DNA from: G963668655 sp963668655
GTDB lineage: Bacteria > Myxococcota_A > SURF-8
Direction of reading: 5' to 3'
Assembly (NCBI GenBank): GCA_963668655.2
Contig: CAXXPQ010000003.1
Coordinates: 372,001 to 436,000 of the forward strand
Length of the DNA stretch: 64,000 bases
Below, one piece after another: positions 17,257-28,066 of this stretch. Every line of letters begins with the position of its first letter. The stretch's first letter is position 1. The notes below the pieces were generated by a model. It was given only the letters and a program-made list of their open reading frames with translations, was not told where the DNA came from and did no database searches. The position numbers and the translations under genes were made by a program.

Positions 17257-17290
17257 CCGGCGGGTTTGGTTTTGCATCCCGCCGGTTTTT
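17257..17290 (+). terminator. Intrinsic terminator after mdh
   Basis: Perfect 8-bp stem CCGGCGGG (17257-17264) / CCCGCCGG (17278-17285), 13-nt loop, then TTTTT. It separates the mdh pair from sucA, so sucA-sucB-lpd must have its own promoter in the short 17291-17349 interval or rely on read-through. Confidence 0.85.
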
Positions 17291-17349
17291 CCTGTACATT
17301 CGCCTGACCGGCAATCGACGATAACGCAGCCATTACGGAGGCGCACCCG

Positions 17350-20130
17350 ATGGACGAAAAATCCCCCAAAGTCTTCCGCCAGAGCGACCCGGCGACGGGC
17401 TGGAACGCCGGTTATATCGATGACTTGTACGATTCCTGGAAACGGGATCCCGAATCCGTGGGCGAAAGCTGGCGGCATTACTTCGAAGGCTTCGAACTGG
17501 GCCGTTGCGCGGGGGAAAACGTCTCCGTCTCGTTGGCCGCTCCTTTATCCGCACCGGTCGATGGAGCCTGCGACCGCGCCGAAAGTCAGTCCAAGATCAA
17601 TCGCCTGATCCTGGCCTACCGCAGTCTGGGACACCTGGTGGCTCAGGCCAATCCCATTGGGCTGGACCTGCCCTACCACCCGGACCTGGACCTGAATTCC
17701 TTCGGTTTCCGTGCAGATGATTACGGTCTGGAGTTCGATTCGGATGGCCTGTTGGCCGAGAGAACCGGCACGCTGGAACGGATCGTCATTGCCCTTCAGG
17801 ACACGTATACCCGTTCCATCGGCGTCGAATACATGCATATCCAGAACCTGTCCATTCGCCGCTGGCTGCGCGCGCGCATGGAGCCGGTTCGCAATCAACC
17901 CTCCGTTCCCCCGCCGGAAAAGCTCGAACTGCTCCATCATCTCATCGACGCCGAGCTGTTCGAAACCTTCCTGCACACGCGCTATCCCGGCCAGAAGCGT
18001 TTCAGCCTGGAAGGGGCGGAAACCTCCATCGCCGCGCTCTGCACGCTCATCGACCGCGCGCCGGAATACGGCGTGGAGCACCTGGTCATGGGCATGCCTC
18101 ATCGGGGACGCCTGAACGTGATCTCCAACATCCTACGGAAGTCGTTCGCCGAAATCTTCTCCGAATTCGAGGACATCCGCCTGGAGGCGGTGGGCGGCAG
18201 CGGAGATGTTAAATACCACAAAGGCTACAGTTCGGTGGTGGAAACGCCTTCCGGCAAGTCCATCCAATTGGACCTGGCGGCCAATCCCAGCCACCTGGAA
18301 GCCGTGGATCCGGTGGTGCTGGGCAAGGCTAGAGCTCTCCAGCGCATGACCGGCGACACGGAAAAACGAACCCGGGTGCTCCCGCTTCTGCTGCACGGCG
18401 ACGCGGCCTTCGCCGGACAGGGACTGGTGGCGGAAACCCTGAATTTAAGCCAACTTGCAGGCTACCGAGTGGGCGGGACCATCCATTTCATCGTCAACAA
18501 TCAGATCGGCTTCACCACCTCCCCGAAGGAGGCCCGTTCCTCCCACTACGCCACCGATGTCGCCAAGATGATCGAGGCTCCCATCTTCCACGTCAACGGT
18601 GAGGATCCGGAGGCGGTGGCCTTTGTCATGGACCTGGCCCTGGCCTTCCGCCAGGAGTTCGGCCGGGACGTGGTGGTGGACATGCTTTGCTACCGTCGGC
18701 ACGGCCACAACGAGGGCGACGATCCGGGCTTCACCCAGCCGATACTCTATAAGCTGATAAAAACGCGGCCCTCCGTGCGCAAGCAATATACCGACAAGCT
18801 GCTTTTGGAGGGCATTTTAACGCCCGAGGCCGATACCCGCATCGCCGAGGAATTCAAAAGCCGCCTACAAAGCGCCTTCGACCAGGTGAAAAACCAGGAG
18901 ATCGAGCCCCTGCATCATCACGTTCCTCAGCAGTGGGAAGGGCTGGAGAATCCGTATTCCTTCGATCCCCTGGAGACCGGCGTCTCCCACGAGAGCCTGA
19001 TGGAGATCGTCCGTGGGCTGACAAGCGTTCCCGAAGGCTTCTCCCTGAACCGCAAAATCGCCCGTAAGTTGCCAGATTTCCTGGCAAGTATCGAACAACG
19101 ACAGACGGTGGACTGGGGACAGGGAGAGCTTCTGGCTTTCGGGAGCCTGCTTGCCGAGGGCACGCCCGTGCGTCTGAGCGGCCAGGACTGCGCCCGGGGT
19201 ACTTTCTCCCACCGACATGCCGAATGGTTCGACAGCCTGACGGAGGAATCCTATAAGGCCCTGAATCACATCCGCGAGGGTCAGGCCCATTTCTGCGTCT
19301 ACAACAGCATGCTGAGCGAGGCCGCCGTTTTGGGCTTCGACTTCGGCTACAGTCTGGCCGAACCCGGCATGCTCATCATCTGGGAGGCCCAGTTCGGGGA
19401 TTTCGCCAACGGCGCACAGGTCATCATCGACCAGTTCCTGGTCAGCAGTGAAGCCAAGTGGCAGCGCACCAGCGGCCTGGTGATGCTCCTGCCTCACGGC
19501 TACGAAGGCCAGGGGCCCGAGCACAGCAACGCCTATCTGGAACGCTATCTCATGGCCACGGCGGACGACAACATCCAGGTCTGCAACATCACCACCCCCG
19601 CCCAGTATTTCCACGTGCTGCGTCGCCAGATGAAGCGCGACTTCCGCCGCCCCCTGGTTGTCATGTCGCCCAAAAGCCTGTTGCGCCACAAAGAGGCCGT
19701 CTCCGATGTCGCCGAACTGGAAAGCGGCCATTTCCGGGAAATCCTGGACGATCCGCAACCGCCCGAAAAGACCACCCGAGTCCTGTTTTGCAGCGGCAAG
19801 GTCTATTACGATCTTCTGAAAGAACGGCGGGAGAGCGGACACGGGGACGTGGCGATCGTGCGCGTGGAGCAGTTCTATCCCTTCAACCGGGAACTTTTCC
19901 AGGAGGTCGTGGGGCGTTACGAAGACCACGCCGAGTGGGTCTGGGTTCAGGAGGAACCCCGCAACCGGGGCGGCTGGACCTTCATGAGCGAACGCTTCCG
20001 GGAGATCGACCCCGAGCGCCGGGTGCGCTATGTAGGACGTCCTGCCAGCGCCAGTCCGGCCAGCGGCTCCATGGGAACCCACAAGGCCGAACAGGAAGGG
20101 CTGGTGAAGTACGCCTTCATCTCCGAATAA
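17350..20130 (+). CDS. sucA: 2-oxoglutarate dehydrogenase E1 component
   Basis: 926 residues, the usual length for the thiamine-diphosphate E1 subunit that decarboxylates 2-oxoglutarate. The N-terminal tail (YIDDLYDSWKRDPESVGESW) is the E2-binding type. Active-site and ThDP features include GMPHRGRLNVI, LLHGDAAFAGQGLVAETLNL, VNNQIGFTT and CYRRHGHNEGDDP; the C-terminal transketolase half has CARGTFSHRHA and LSEAAVLGFDFGYSL. ATG 17350 lies after GGAGG. It leads the E1-E2-E3 operon with sucB and lpd, a standard order. Confidence 0.96.
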   Translation: MDEKSPKVFRQSDPATGWNAGYIDDLYDSWKRDPESVGESWRHYFEGFELGRCAGENVSVSLAAPLSAPVDGACDRAESQSKINRLILAYRSLGHLVAQANPIGLDLPYHPDLDLNSFGFRADDYGLEFDSDGLLAERTGTLERIVIALQDTYTRSIGVEYMHIQNLSIRRWLRARMEPVRNQPSVPPPEKLELLHHLIDAELFETFLHTRYPGQKRFSLEGAETSIAALCTLIDRAPEYGVEHLVMGMPHRGRLNVISNILRKSFAEIFSEFEDIRLEAVGGSGDVKYHKGYSSVVETPSGKSIQLDLAANPSHLEAVDPVVLGKARALQRMTGDTEKRTRVLPLLLHGDAAFAGQGLVAETLNLSQLAGYRVGGTIHFIVNNQIGFTTSPKEARSSHYATDVAKMIEAPIFHVNGEDPEAVAFVMDLALAFRQEFGRDVVVDMLCYRRHGHNEGDDPGFTQPILYKLIKTRPSVRKQYTDKLLLEGILTPEADTRIAEEFKSRLQSAFDQVKNQEIEPLHHHVPQQWEGLENPYSFDPLETGVSHESLMEIVRGLTSVPEGFSLNRKIARKLPDFLASIEQRQTVDWGQGELLAFGSLLAEGTPVRLSGQDCARGTFSHRHAEWFDSLTEESYKALNHIREGQAHFCVYNSMLSEAAVLGFDFGYSLAEPGMLIIWEAQFGDFANGAQVIIDQFLVSSEAKWQRTSGLVMLLPHGYEGQGPEHSNAYLERYLMATADDNIQVCNITTPAQYFHVLRRQMKRDFRRPLVVMSPKSLLRHKEAVSDVAELESGHFREILDDPQPPEKTTRVLFCSGKVYYDLLKERRESGHGDVAIVRVEQFYPFNRELFQEVVGRYEDHAEWVWVQEEPRNRGGWTFMSERFREIDPERRVRYVGRPASASPASGSMGTHKAEQEGLVKYAFISE

Positions 20131-20193
20131 GTTATTGATTTCGATCCGAAATTTCGTATAAACGGGCCAGAGAATAAAAGGAGAAGGAATCGC

Positions 20194-21456
20194 ATGCAAA
20201 AGGAAATCAAGGTTCCGGAGGTCGGAGAATCCATCACCGAAGGCACGCTGACCGAATGGCTGGTGGAGGAAGGCGACGCGGTGAAAGAGGAGCAGCCGCT
20301 TTTCGAACTGGAGACGGACAAGGTCACCATGGAGGTGCCCTGCGAGTTTTCCGGCCGGATCCACATCGCGGTGGAGGCGGGGGCCGTGGTGCAGGTGGGC
20401 CAGGTGGTGGGCCACGTGGACACGGACGCGGACGCCAAGGCGACCAAGGAGGAAGCAAAAGCGGAAACGGAAAGCGCCCCGGAGATTCCCGCCGCCTCGA
20501 CTTCCGGCGAAGCGATCCTCTCCCCGGCGGCCAAGATGCTGGCCGAACAACATAACCTGTCGCCCGCCGACATTCCCGGTACGGGCAAGGACGGACGCAT
20601 CACCAAGGAAGACGTTCAGAACAGCCTGAAAACCCAGGAGAAGAAGGCGGCTCCCGAGACCCCGAAGGCGCCCAAAGCCGCGCCTGTCGCCGCCTCCGAA
20701 CCGAAGCCCGCCGCCAAGGCCGCGCCGCCCAAGCCGGTCGCGCCGAGAAAACCTGGCGAACGGCAGACCCGCGAGCCCATGACACGCATCCGCAAGCGCA
20801 TCGCCGAACGGCTCATCGAGGCCCAGCAGACGGCCGCCATCCTGACCACCTTCAACGAGGTGGACATGACCAACGTGATGGCGCTCAGAAAACGCAACCA
20901 GGACGCCTTCGTCAAAAAGTACGGCGGCAAACTGGGCTTCATGTCCTTCTTTGTCAAGGCCGCCGTGGACGCGCTGAAGACCTTCCCACAGATCAACGCC
21001 TTTATCGAAGGCGACGAGGTCGTTCAGAACCACTATTACGATATCGGTATCGCCGTGGGCACCGACCGGGGGCTGGTGGTGCCCGTGGTGCGCGACTGCG
21101 ACCAACTGAACTACGCGGAGATCGAAGAGCGCATCGGGGAACTGGCCACCGCCGTGCGCAAGAAGACCATCGGCCTGGACGACCTGACCGGCGGCGTCTT
21201 CACCGTCAGCAACGGCGGCGTCTACGGATCGCTCATGTCCACGCCCATCCTGAATCCGCCCCAGAGCGCCATCCTGGGCATGCACGCCACCAAAATCCGT
21301 CCCATGGTGGTGGACGGACAGATCGTCGCCCGCCCCATGATGTACCTGGCGCTCTCCTACGATCATCGCATCGTGGACGGAAAGGACGCGGTGGGCTTCC
21401 TGAAGCGCATCGTGGAATGCATCGAAAACCCGGAACGCATGTTGCTGGAGGTCTGA
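20194..21456 (+). CDS. sucB: Dihydrolipoyllysine succinyltransferase (E2 of 2-oxoglutarate dehydrogenase)
   Basis: 420 residues. One N-terminal lipoyl domain with the modified Lys in ETDKVTMEVPC, a peripheral-subunit-binding domain (LSPAAKMLAEQHN... DGRITKEDV, about residues 108-145), an Ala/Pro/Lys-rich flexible linker (about 148-190) and the catalytic domain ending in SYDHRIVDGKDAVGFL, which carries the His and Asp of the acyltransferase. It lies 63 nt after sucA with an AAAAGGAGAAGG ribosome site, and 1 nt before lpd. It forms the core of the complex and passes succinyl groups to CoA. Confidence 0.96.
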   Translation: MQKEIKVPEVGESITEGTLTEWLVEEGDAVKEEQPLFELETDKVTMEVPCEFSGRIHIAVEAGAVVQVGQVVGHVDTDADAKATKEEAKAETESAPEIPAASTSGEAILSPAAKMLAEQHNLSPADIPGTGKDGRITKEDVQNSLKTQEKKAAPETPKAPKAAPVAASEPKPAAKAAPPKPVAPRKPGERQTREPMTRIRKRIAERLIEAQQTAAILTTFNEVDMTNVMALRKRNQDAFVKKYGGKLGFMSFFVKAAVDALKTFPQINAFIEGDEVVQNHYYDIGIAVGTDRGLVVPVVRDCDQLNYAEIEERIGELATAVRKKTIGLDDLTGGVFTVSNGGVYGSLMSTPILNPPQSAILGMHATKIRPMVVDGQIVARPMMYLALSYDHRIVDGKDAVGFLKRIVECIENPERMLLEV

Positions 21457-21457
21457 A

Positions 21458-22858
21458 ATGGAATCCTTCGACCTGATCGTCATCGGCGCGGGACCGGGCG
21501 GCTACGTGGCCGCCATCCGGGCGGGACAGCTCGGTTTGAAAACCGCCATCATCGAAAAGCGCAAGGCCCTGGGCGGCACCTGCCTGAACATCGGCTGCAT
21601 TCCCTCCAAGGCGCTACTGGAATCGAGCCACCATTTCCACCAGACCAAGCACGGCCTGGCCGCCCACGGCATCACGGTGGGCGAGATCTCCATGGACATC
21701 GCGGAGATGCTGCGCCGAAAAGACAAGATCGTCACCGATCTCACCGCCGGCATCGGATTGCTGATGAAGAAGAACAAGGTGGCCGTCTACTCCGGCGCTA
21801 CGGGCCGCCTCTCCGGTCCGGGAACGGTCTCCGTGGAACAGGACGGAAAAAAGCTGGAGCTTCAAACCAAGGCCGTGGTTCTAGCCACCGGCAGCGACGC
21901 AGTGGAACTTCCCTTTCTGCCCTTCGACGGCAAGCAGGTCGTTAGTTCCACCGAGGCGCTCGCCTTCGAATCCGTTCCCGAACGTCTCGCCGTGGTGGGC
22001 GCGGGCGCGGTGGGCCTGGAACTGGGCAGCGTATGGGCTAGACTGGGCGCGAAGGTCACCGTGCTGGAGATGATGGACGCCATCCTGCCCTTTGCCGATC
22101 GCCAGACCGCCCAGATCGTGCAGCGCTCCCTCAAATCCCTTGGCTTCGACTTTCAACTGGGCGCAAAGGTCACCGGGGCCGAAAGCGGTCCGGAAGGACT
22201 GACGCTCGCCTTTACGGATAAGAAAGGCAAGGAACAGCAACTCGTCTGCGACAAGGCGCTGGTGGCCGTGGGCCGCAAGCCCTACACGAACGGACTCGGC
22301 CTGGAGACGCTCGACATCCGGCCGGAGGCCAACGGCAAGATTTCCGTGAACGAGCACTTCGAAACCTCCGCCCCGGGCGTCTACGCCATCGGCGACCTCA
22401 TCGACGGCCCCATGCTGGCGCACAAGGCGGAAGACGAAGGCATCGCCGTGGCGGAAATCCTCTCCGGCCTTCCCGGCCACGTCGATCCCGAGACCATCCC
22501 GAACGTCGTCTACACCTGGCCCGAACTGGCGCAGGTGGGCCTCACCGAAGACGCCGCGAAGGAACAGGGCCATCCGGTCAAAGTCGGCAAATATTTCTAC
22601 AAAAGCAACGGACGCGCCAAGTCCATGGAAGAGAGCGAGGGGCTGGTGAAGATCGTCGCCCATGCGGAGAGCGATCGTATCCTGGGCGTGCACATCGTCG
22701 GGGCTCACGCCTCGGAGCTCATCGCCGAGGCGGTGGTGGCCATGGAGTACCGGGCCAGTTCGGAAGATCTGGCGCGCACGGCCCACGCCCACCCCACGCT
22801 TTCGGAAATCGTGCGGGAGGCCGCCATGGCGGTGGACAAACGCGCCATTCACGGTTGA
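21458..22858 (+). CDS. lpdA: Dihydrolipoyl dehydrogenase (E3)
   Basis: 466 residues, a pyridine nucleotide-disulfide oxidoreductase that reoxidises dihydrolipoamide with FAD and NAD. FAD-binding GAGPGGYVAAIRAGQ at the N-terminus, redox disulfide in GGTCLNIGCIPSK, NAD-binding GAGAVGLELGSVWARLG near residue 180, second FAD motif GVYAIGDLI, and the C-terminal active-site His-Glu in HAHPTLSE. One nucleotide separates it from sucB, so they are co-translated. It may also serve other 2-oxoacid complexes or glycine cleavage. Confidence 0.96.
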   Translation: MESFDLIVIGAGPGGYVAAIRAGQLGLKTAIIEKRKALGGTCLNIGCIPSKALLESSHHFHQTKHGLAAHGITVGEISMDIAEMLRRKDKIVTDLTAGIGLLMKKNKVAVYSGATGRLSGPGTVSVEQDGKKLELQTKAVVLATGSDAVELPFLPFDGKQVVSSTEALAFESVPERLAVVGAGAVGLELGSVWARLGAKVTVLEMMDAILPFADRQTAQIVQRSLKSLGFDFQLGAKVTGAESGPEGLTLAFTDKKGKEQQLVCDKALVAVGRKPYTNGLGLETLDIRPEANGKISVNEHFETSAPGVYAIGDLIDGPMLAHKAEDEGIAVAEILSGLPGHVDPETIPNVVYTWPELAQVGLTEDAAKEQGHPVKVGKYFYKSNGRAKSMEESEGLVKIVAHAESDRILGVHIVGAHASELIAEAVVAMEYRASSEDLARTAHAHPTLSEIVREAAMAVDKRAIHG

Positions 22859-22979
22859 TCCGTCGCCTGAATTCTGCCCGCCTCCTGCCGTCTCGTCGCC
22901 GCCCCGGCCTCGCGCATAAGCACGCGTCCCCGACCCGTCTTGTACGGTTCGGGGATCGCTGGAAACCGGCAGAACTCGA

Positions 22980-22999
22980 AGAAAAAGCCGCCCGGGCGG
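22980..22999 (-). terminator. Candidate terminator of the citrate synthase-aconitase operon
   Basis: Minus strand, just past the aconitase stop: palindrome CCGCCCGGGCGG (22988-22999) followed by CTTTTTCTTC. The stem is short (4-5 bp) but GC-only. It also sits at the convergent end of lpdA. Confidence 0.5.
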
Positions 23000-23010
23000 A
23001 ACGCTCCCGT

Positions 23011-25710
<2,700 letters not shown>

Positions 25711-25729
25711 GGTTTCCCCCTCTCCGTTA

Positions 25730-27109
25730 TCAGGCCTGGTCGAAATTGGGTTCGCAACAGACGGCCTCGCCGCGTTTGTCCAGCGGCGTGTAGTTGCAAT
25801 GCCCGCCCAGGGATTTGTAAGCCGGGCGCATGATCTTGTTCCTGTTCGTCAGCATCTCGATACGGTGGGCGGCCCATCCGGCGATGCGCGCCATGGCGAA
25901 GATCGGCGTGAAGACCTGCCGGGGAATCCCCATGCTTTCGTAGACGAAGCCCGAATAGAAATCCACGTTGGAACTGACGATCATGTTCGGATCGTTGCGG
26001 TATTCCCGTAGGACTTCCGGTCCGATGCGCTCGATGGTTTCGTAGAGGGCGAATTCCTCTTCCCGCCCTTTCTCCTTGGCGAGATCCCGGGCGTAGCGTT
26101 TCAACACCGTGGCCCGGGGATCGCTCATGGTATAGACTGCATGCCCCACGCCGTAGATCTTGCCCGCGCCGTCATGTTCCTTTCCTTCAAGAATCCGGAA
26201 CAGGTACTTGCGCAGTTCCTCTTCATTGGAGGGATCTTTCACCTTCTTCTTGATGTCGTCCATCATGCCCATGATGCGCTCGTTCGCGCCGCCGTGCAGG
26301 GGGCCTTTCAGCGATCCGACGGCCGCCGCCATGGCGGAATAGAAATCCGTATGCGTGGAACTGACGACACGAGCGGTGAAGGTGCTGTTGTTACCACCGC
26401 CGTGATCGGCGTGCAGCATCATGGCGATATCCAGCGTTTTGGCCTCCAGGTCCGAGAACTGGCTGTCGGGACGAAGCAGGTGCAGGAAATTCTCCGCCGC
26501 CGAGTGCGCAGGGTCCGGTGTGTGCAGGATCAGGCTTTCGTTGTGATAGGCGTGCCGGATGGAGTAATACGCAAAAGGAATCAAGGTGTTGACTTTCGCG
26601 ATTAGGTTCATAGCCTGACGAATCTGGTTCGGGATGGACATATCCTCCGGCGTCTCGTCTTGGCCGTAGAGCACCAGAATAGAGCGCGCCAGGGCGATCA
26701 TGATGTGATTGACACGGAAGGTCTGCAAAACGTCCCGGGCGAAGTTCATGGGCACCTGACGCAGAAGCCCCATTTCCTTCCGAAACGCCTCCAGGTGTTC
26801 TTTCGTGGGAAGCTGTCCGAACAGCAGCAGATAAACGACCTCCTCGAAGCCGAAATCGTTGCGTTCCTCCACGCCCTTGACGAGATCGGCGATATCGAAT
26901 CCGCGGTAGAAGAGCTGACCATCCACGGGGACCAGTTCCTCGTCAACTTTGATGTATCCCTTTACGGACGAAACCGTGGTCAGTCCGACAAGCACGCCGG
27001 ATCCGTCTGCGTTTCGAAGACCGTTTTTGACTTTGTATCGATGGTAGTACTGGTTTTCGATCACGTTGTTCCGTTGCGCGATCTCACCCAACTGTCTGAA
27101 ATAATCCAT
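25730..27109 (-). CDS. gltA: Citrate synthase
   Basis: 459 residues from ATG 27109 (MDYFRQLGEI), chosen because GGGAGG lies 5 nt upstream; the open frame runs further back without a site. It condenses oxaloacetate and acetyl-CoA. Catalytic segments: MMLHADHGGGNNST (His), KGPLHGGANERIM (His of the second motif) and SNVDFYSGFVYESMG (Asp). The N-terminus with GLTTVSSVKGYIK... GQLFYRGFDI is of the citrate/2-methylcitrate synthase type with a slightly extended N-terminal region. Transcribed with acnA; divergent from the Smr gene. Confidence 0.94.
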   Translation of the reverse strand: MDYFRQLGEIAQRNNVIENQYYHRYKVKNGLRNADGSGVLVGLTTVSSVKGYIKVDEELVPVDGQLFYRGFDIADLVKGVEERNDFGFEEVVYLLLFGQLPTKEHLEAFRKEMGLLRQVPMNFARDVLQTFRVNHIMIALARSILVLYGQDETPEDMSIPNQIRQAMNLIAKVNTLIPFAYYSIRHAYHNESLILHTPDPAHSAAENFLHLLRPDSQFSDLEAKTLDIAMMLHADHGGGNNSTFTARVVSSTHTDFYSAMAAAVGSLKGPLHGGANERIMGMMDDIKKKVKDPSNEEELRKYLFRILEGKEHDGAGKIYGVGHAVYTMSDPRATVLKRYARDLAKEKGREEEFALYETIERIGPEVLREYRNDPNMIVSSNVDFYSGFVYESMGIPRQVFTPIFAMARIAGWAAHRIEMLTNRNKIMRPAYKSLGGHCNYTPLDKRGEAVCCEPNFDQA

Positions 27110-27261
27110 GGCGACCTCCCTGAATACCGATTGATCCTGGCAGACAGACGCGATTCTCCCCGTTTTTATTCCTTTTACCGGACCGAACGGAAAAGAATTC
27201 CTTCGCGCCGCTCCCCCTTCCATGTTATCGTAACAACTCGACTCCAAAAGGATACTTCGAA

Positions 27262-27978
27262 ATGAGCCGAAAGAGCAAGAAAAAGAAAGCGGGGCCGCCC
27301 AGCCCGCCCAAGGAAAATTTTGCTTTCAATCCCTTTTCCGATCTGAAATCGAAGGATTTTCGTCGTTCCATCCCGGCCGAAGCCGTTGAGAAGAAAGCGC
27401 CGCCCGAAAAGGCCGCTCAACCGAAGTCCGAACCCCGGGACGAGGACGCCCTGTTTCTCCAAGCCATGGAAAATGTGGAGAAAATTCCAGACAGAAGCGC
27501 CGCGCCGAAAAACAAGCCACCGGAATGGAACAAGATCGACGAGGAAGCCGAGGCCCAGCGCATGCTCGTCCAACTCGTCAACGGCCGCCTGCCCTTCGAC
27601 ATCTCGGACTCGGACGAATTCGTGGAAGGCGGCGTGCAGGGCCTGGACCGCCAGGTCATCAAGAAACTGCGCGCGGGAGAGTTCTCCGTCCAGGACCGGC
27701 TGGATCTTCACGGCATGAGCCGCAACGAGGCCCGGGACACCGTGGAACGGTTCATCACGGACCGCCGGGCCCGGGGGCTGCGTTGCGTGCTGCTGATTCA
27801 CGGACGCGGCATCCATTCCAAGGATCAGGTTCCGGTGCTGAAAGACGCCTTGCGCGCCTGGCTGGAACGCGGCCGGGGGCGCATCGGAGGCGCGGTGCTG
27901 GCCTTCAGTTCCGCGCGTCCCTGCGACGGCGGCCTGGGGGCCATGTACGTGCTGCTGCGCAAGCACGGCCGAAACTAA
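27262..27978 (+). CDS. Smr domain protein
   Basis: 238 residues. A Lys/Pro-rich, probably disordered N-terminal third (MSRKSKKKKAGPPSPPKE) leads to a C-terminal Smr domain (about residues 150-235) with the conserved LDLHGMSRNEARDTVERFI, VLLIHGRGIHS and VLAFSSARPCDGGLGAMYV. The LDLHG and HGRG motifs are those of the MutS2-type Smr nuclease fold; stand-alone bacterial versions act on nucleic acids, including stalled ribosome-bound mRNA in studied cases. Length and layout resemble the YdaL/SmrA-type proteins. Target unknown here. Confidence 0.9.
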   Translation: MSRKSKKKKAGPPSPPKENFAFNPFSDLKSKDFRRSIPAEAVEKKAPPEKAAQPKSEPRDEDALFLQAMENVEKIPDRSAAPKNKPPEWNKIDEEAEAQRMLVQLVNGRLPFDISDSDEFVEGGVQGLDRQVIKKLRAGEFSVQDRLDLHGMSRNEARDTVERFITDRRARGLRCVLLIHGRGIHSKDQVPVLKDALRAWLERGRGRIGGAVLAFSSARPCDGGLGAMYVLLRKHGRN

Positions 27979-28066
27979 TGGAAATCTAACAGCAAATTCG
28001 CCACCGTAGCGATGTATCATGAGGAACCGTCGATTTTCGGTTGATTCCGTCGAAAGGAGCCTCGGC

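Noticed and set aside
18865..21483. Minus-strand ORF of 872 residues across sucA/sucB
   Set aside because: Runs across two well-defined genes on the other strand, low-complexity Gly/Arg/His composition.
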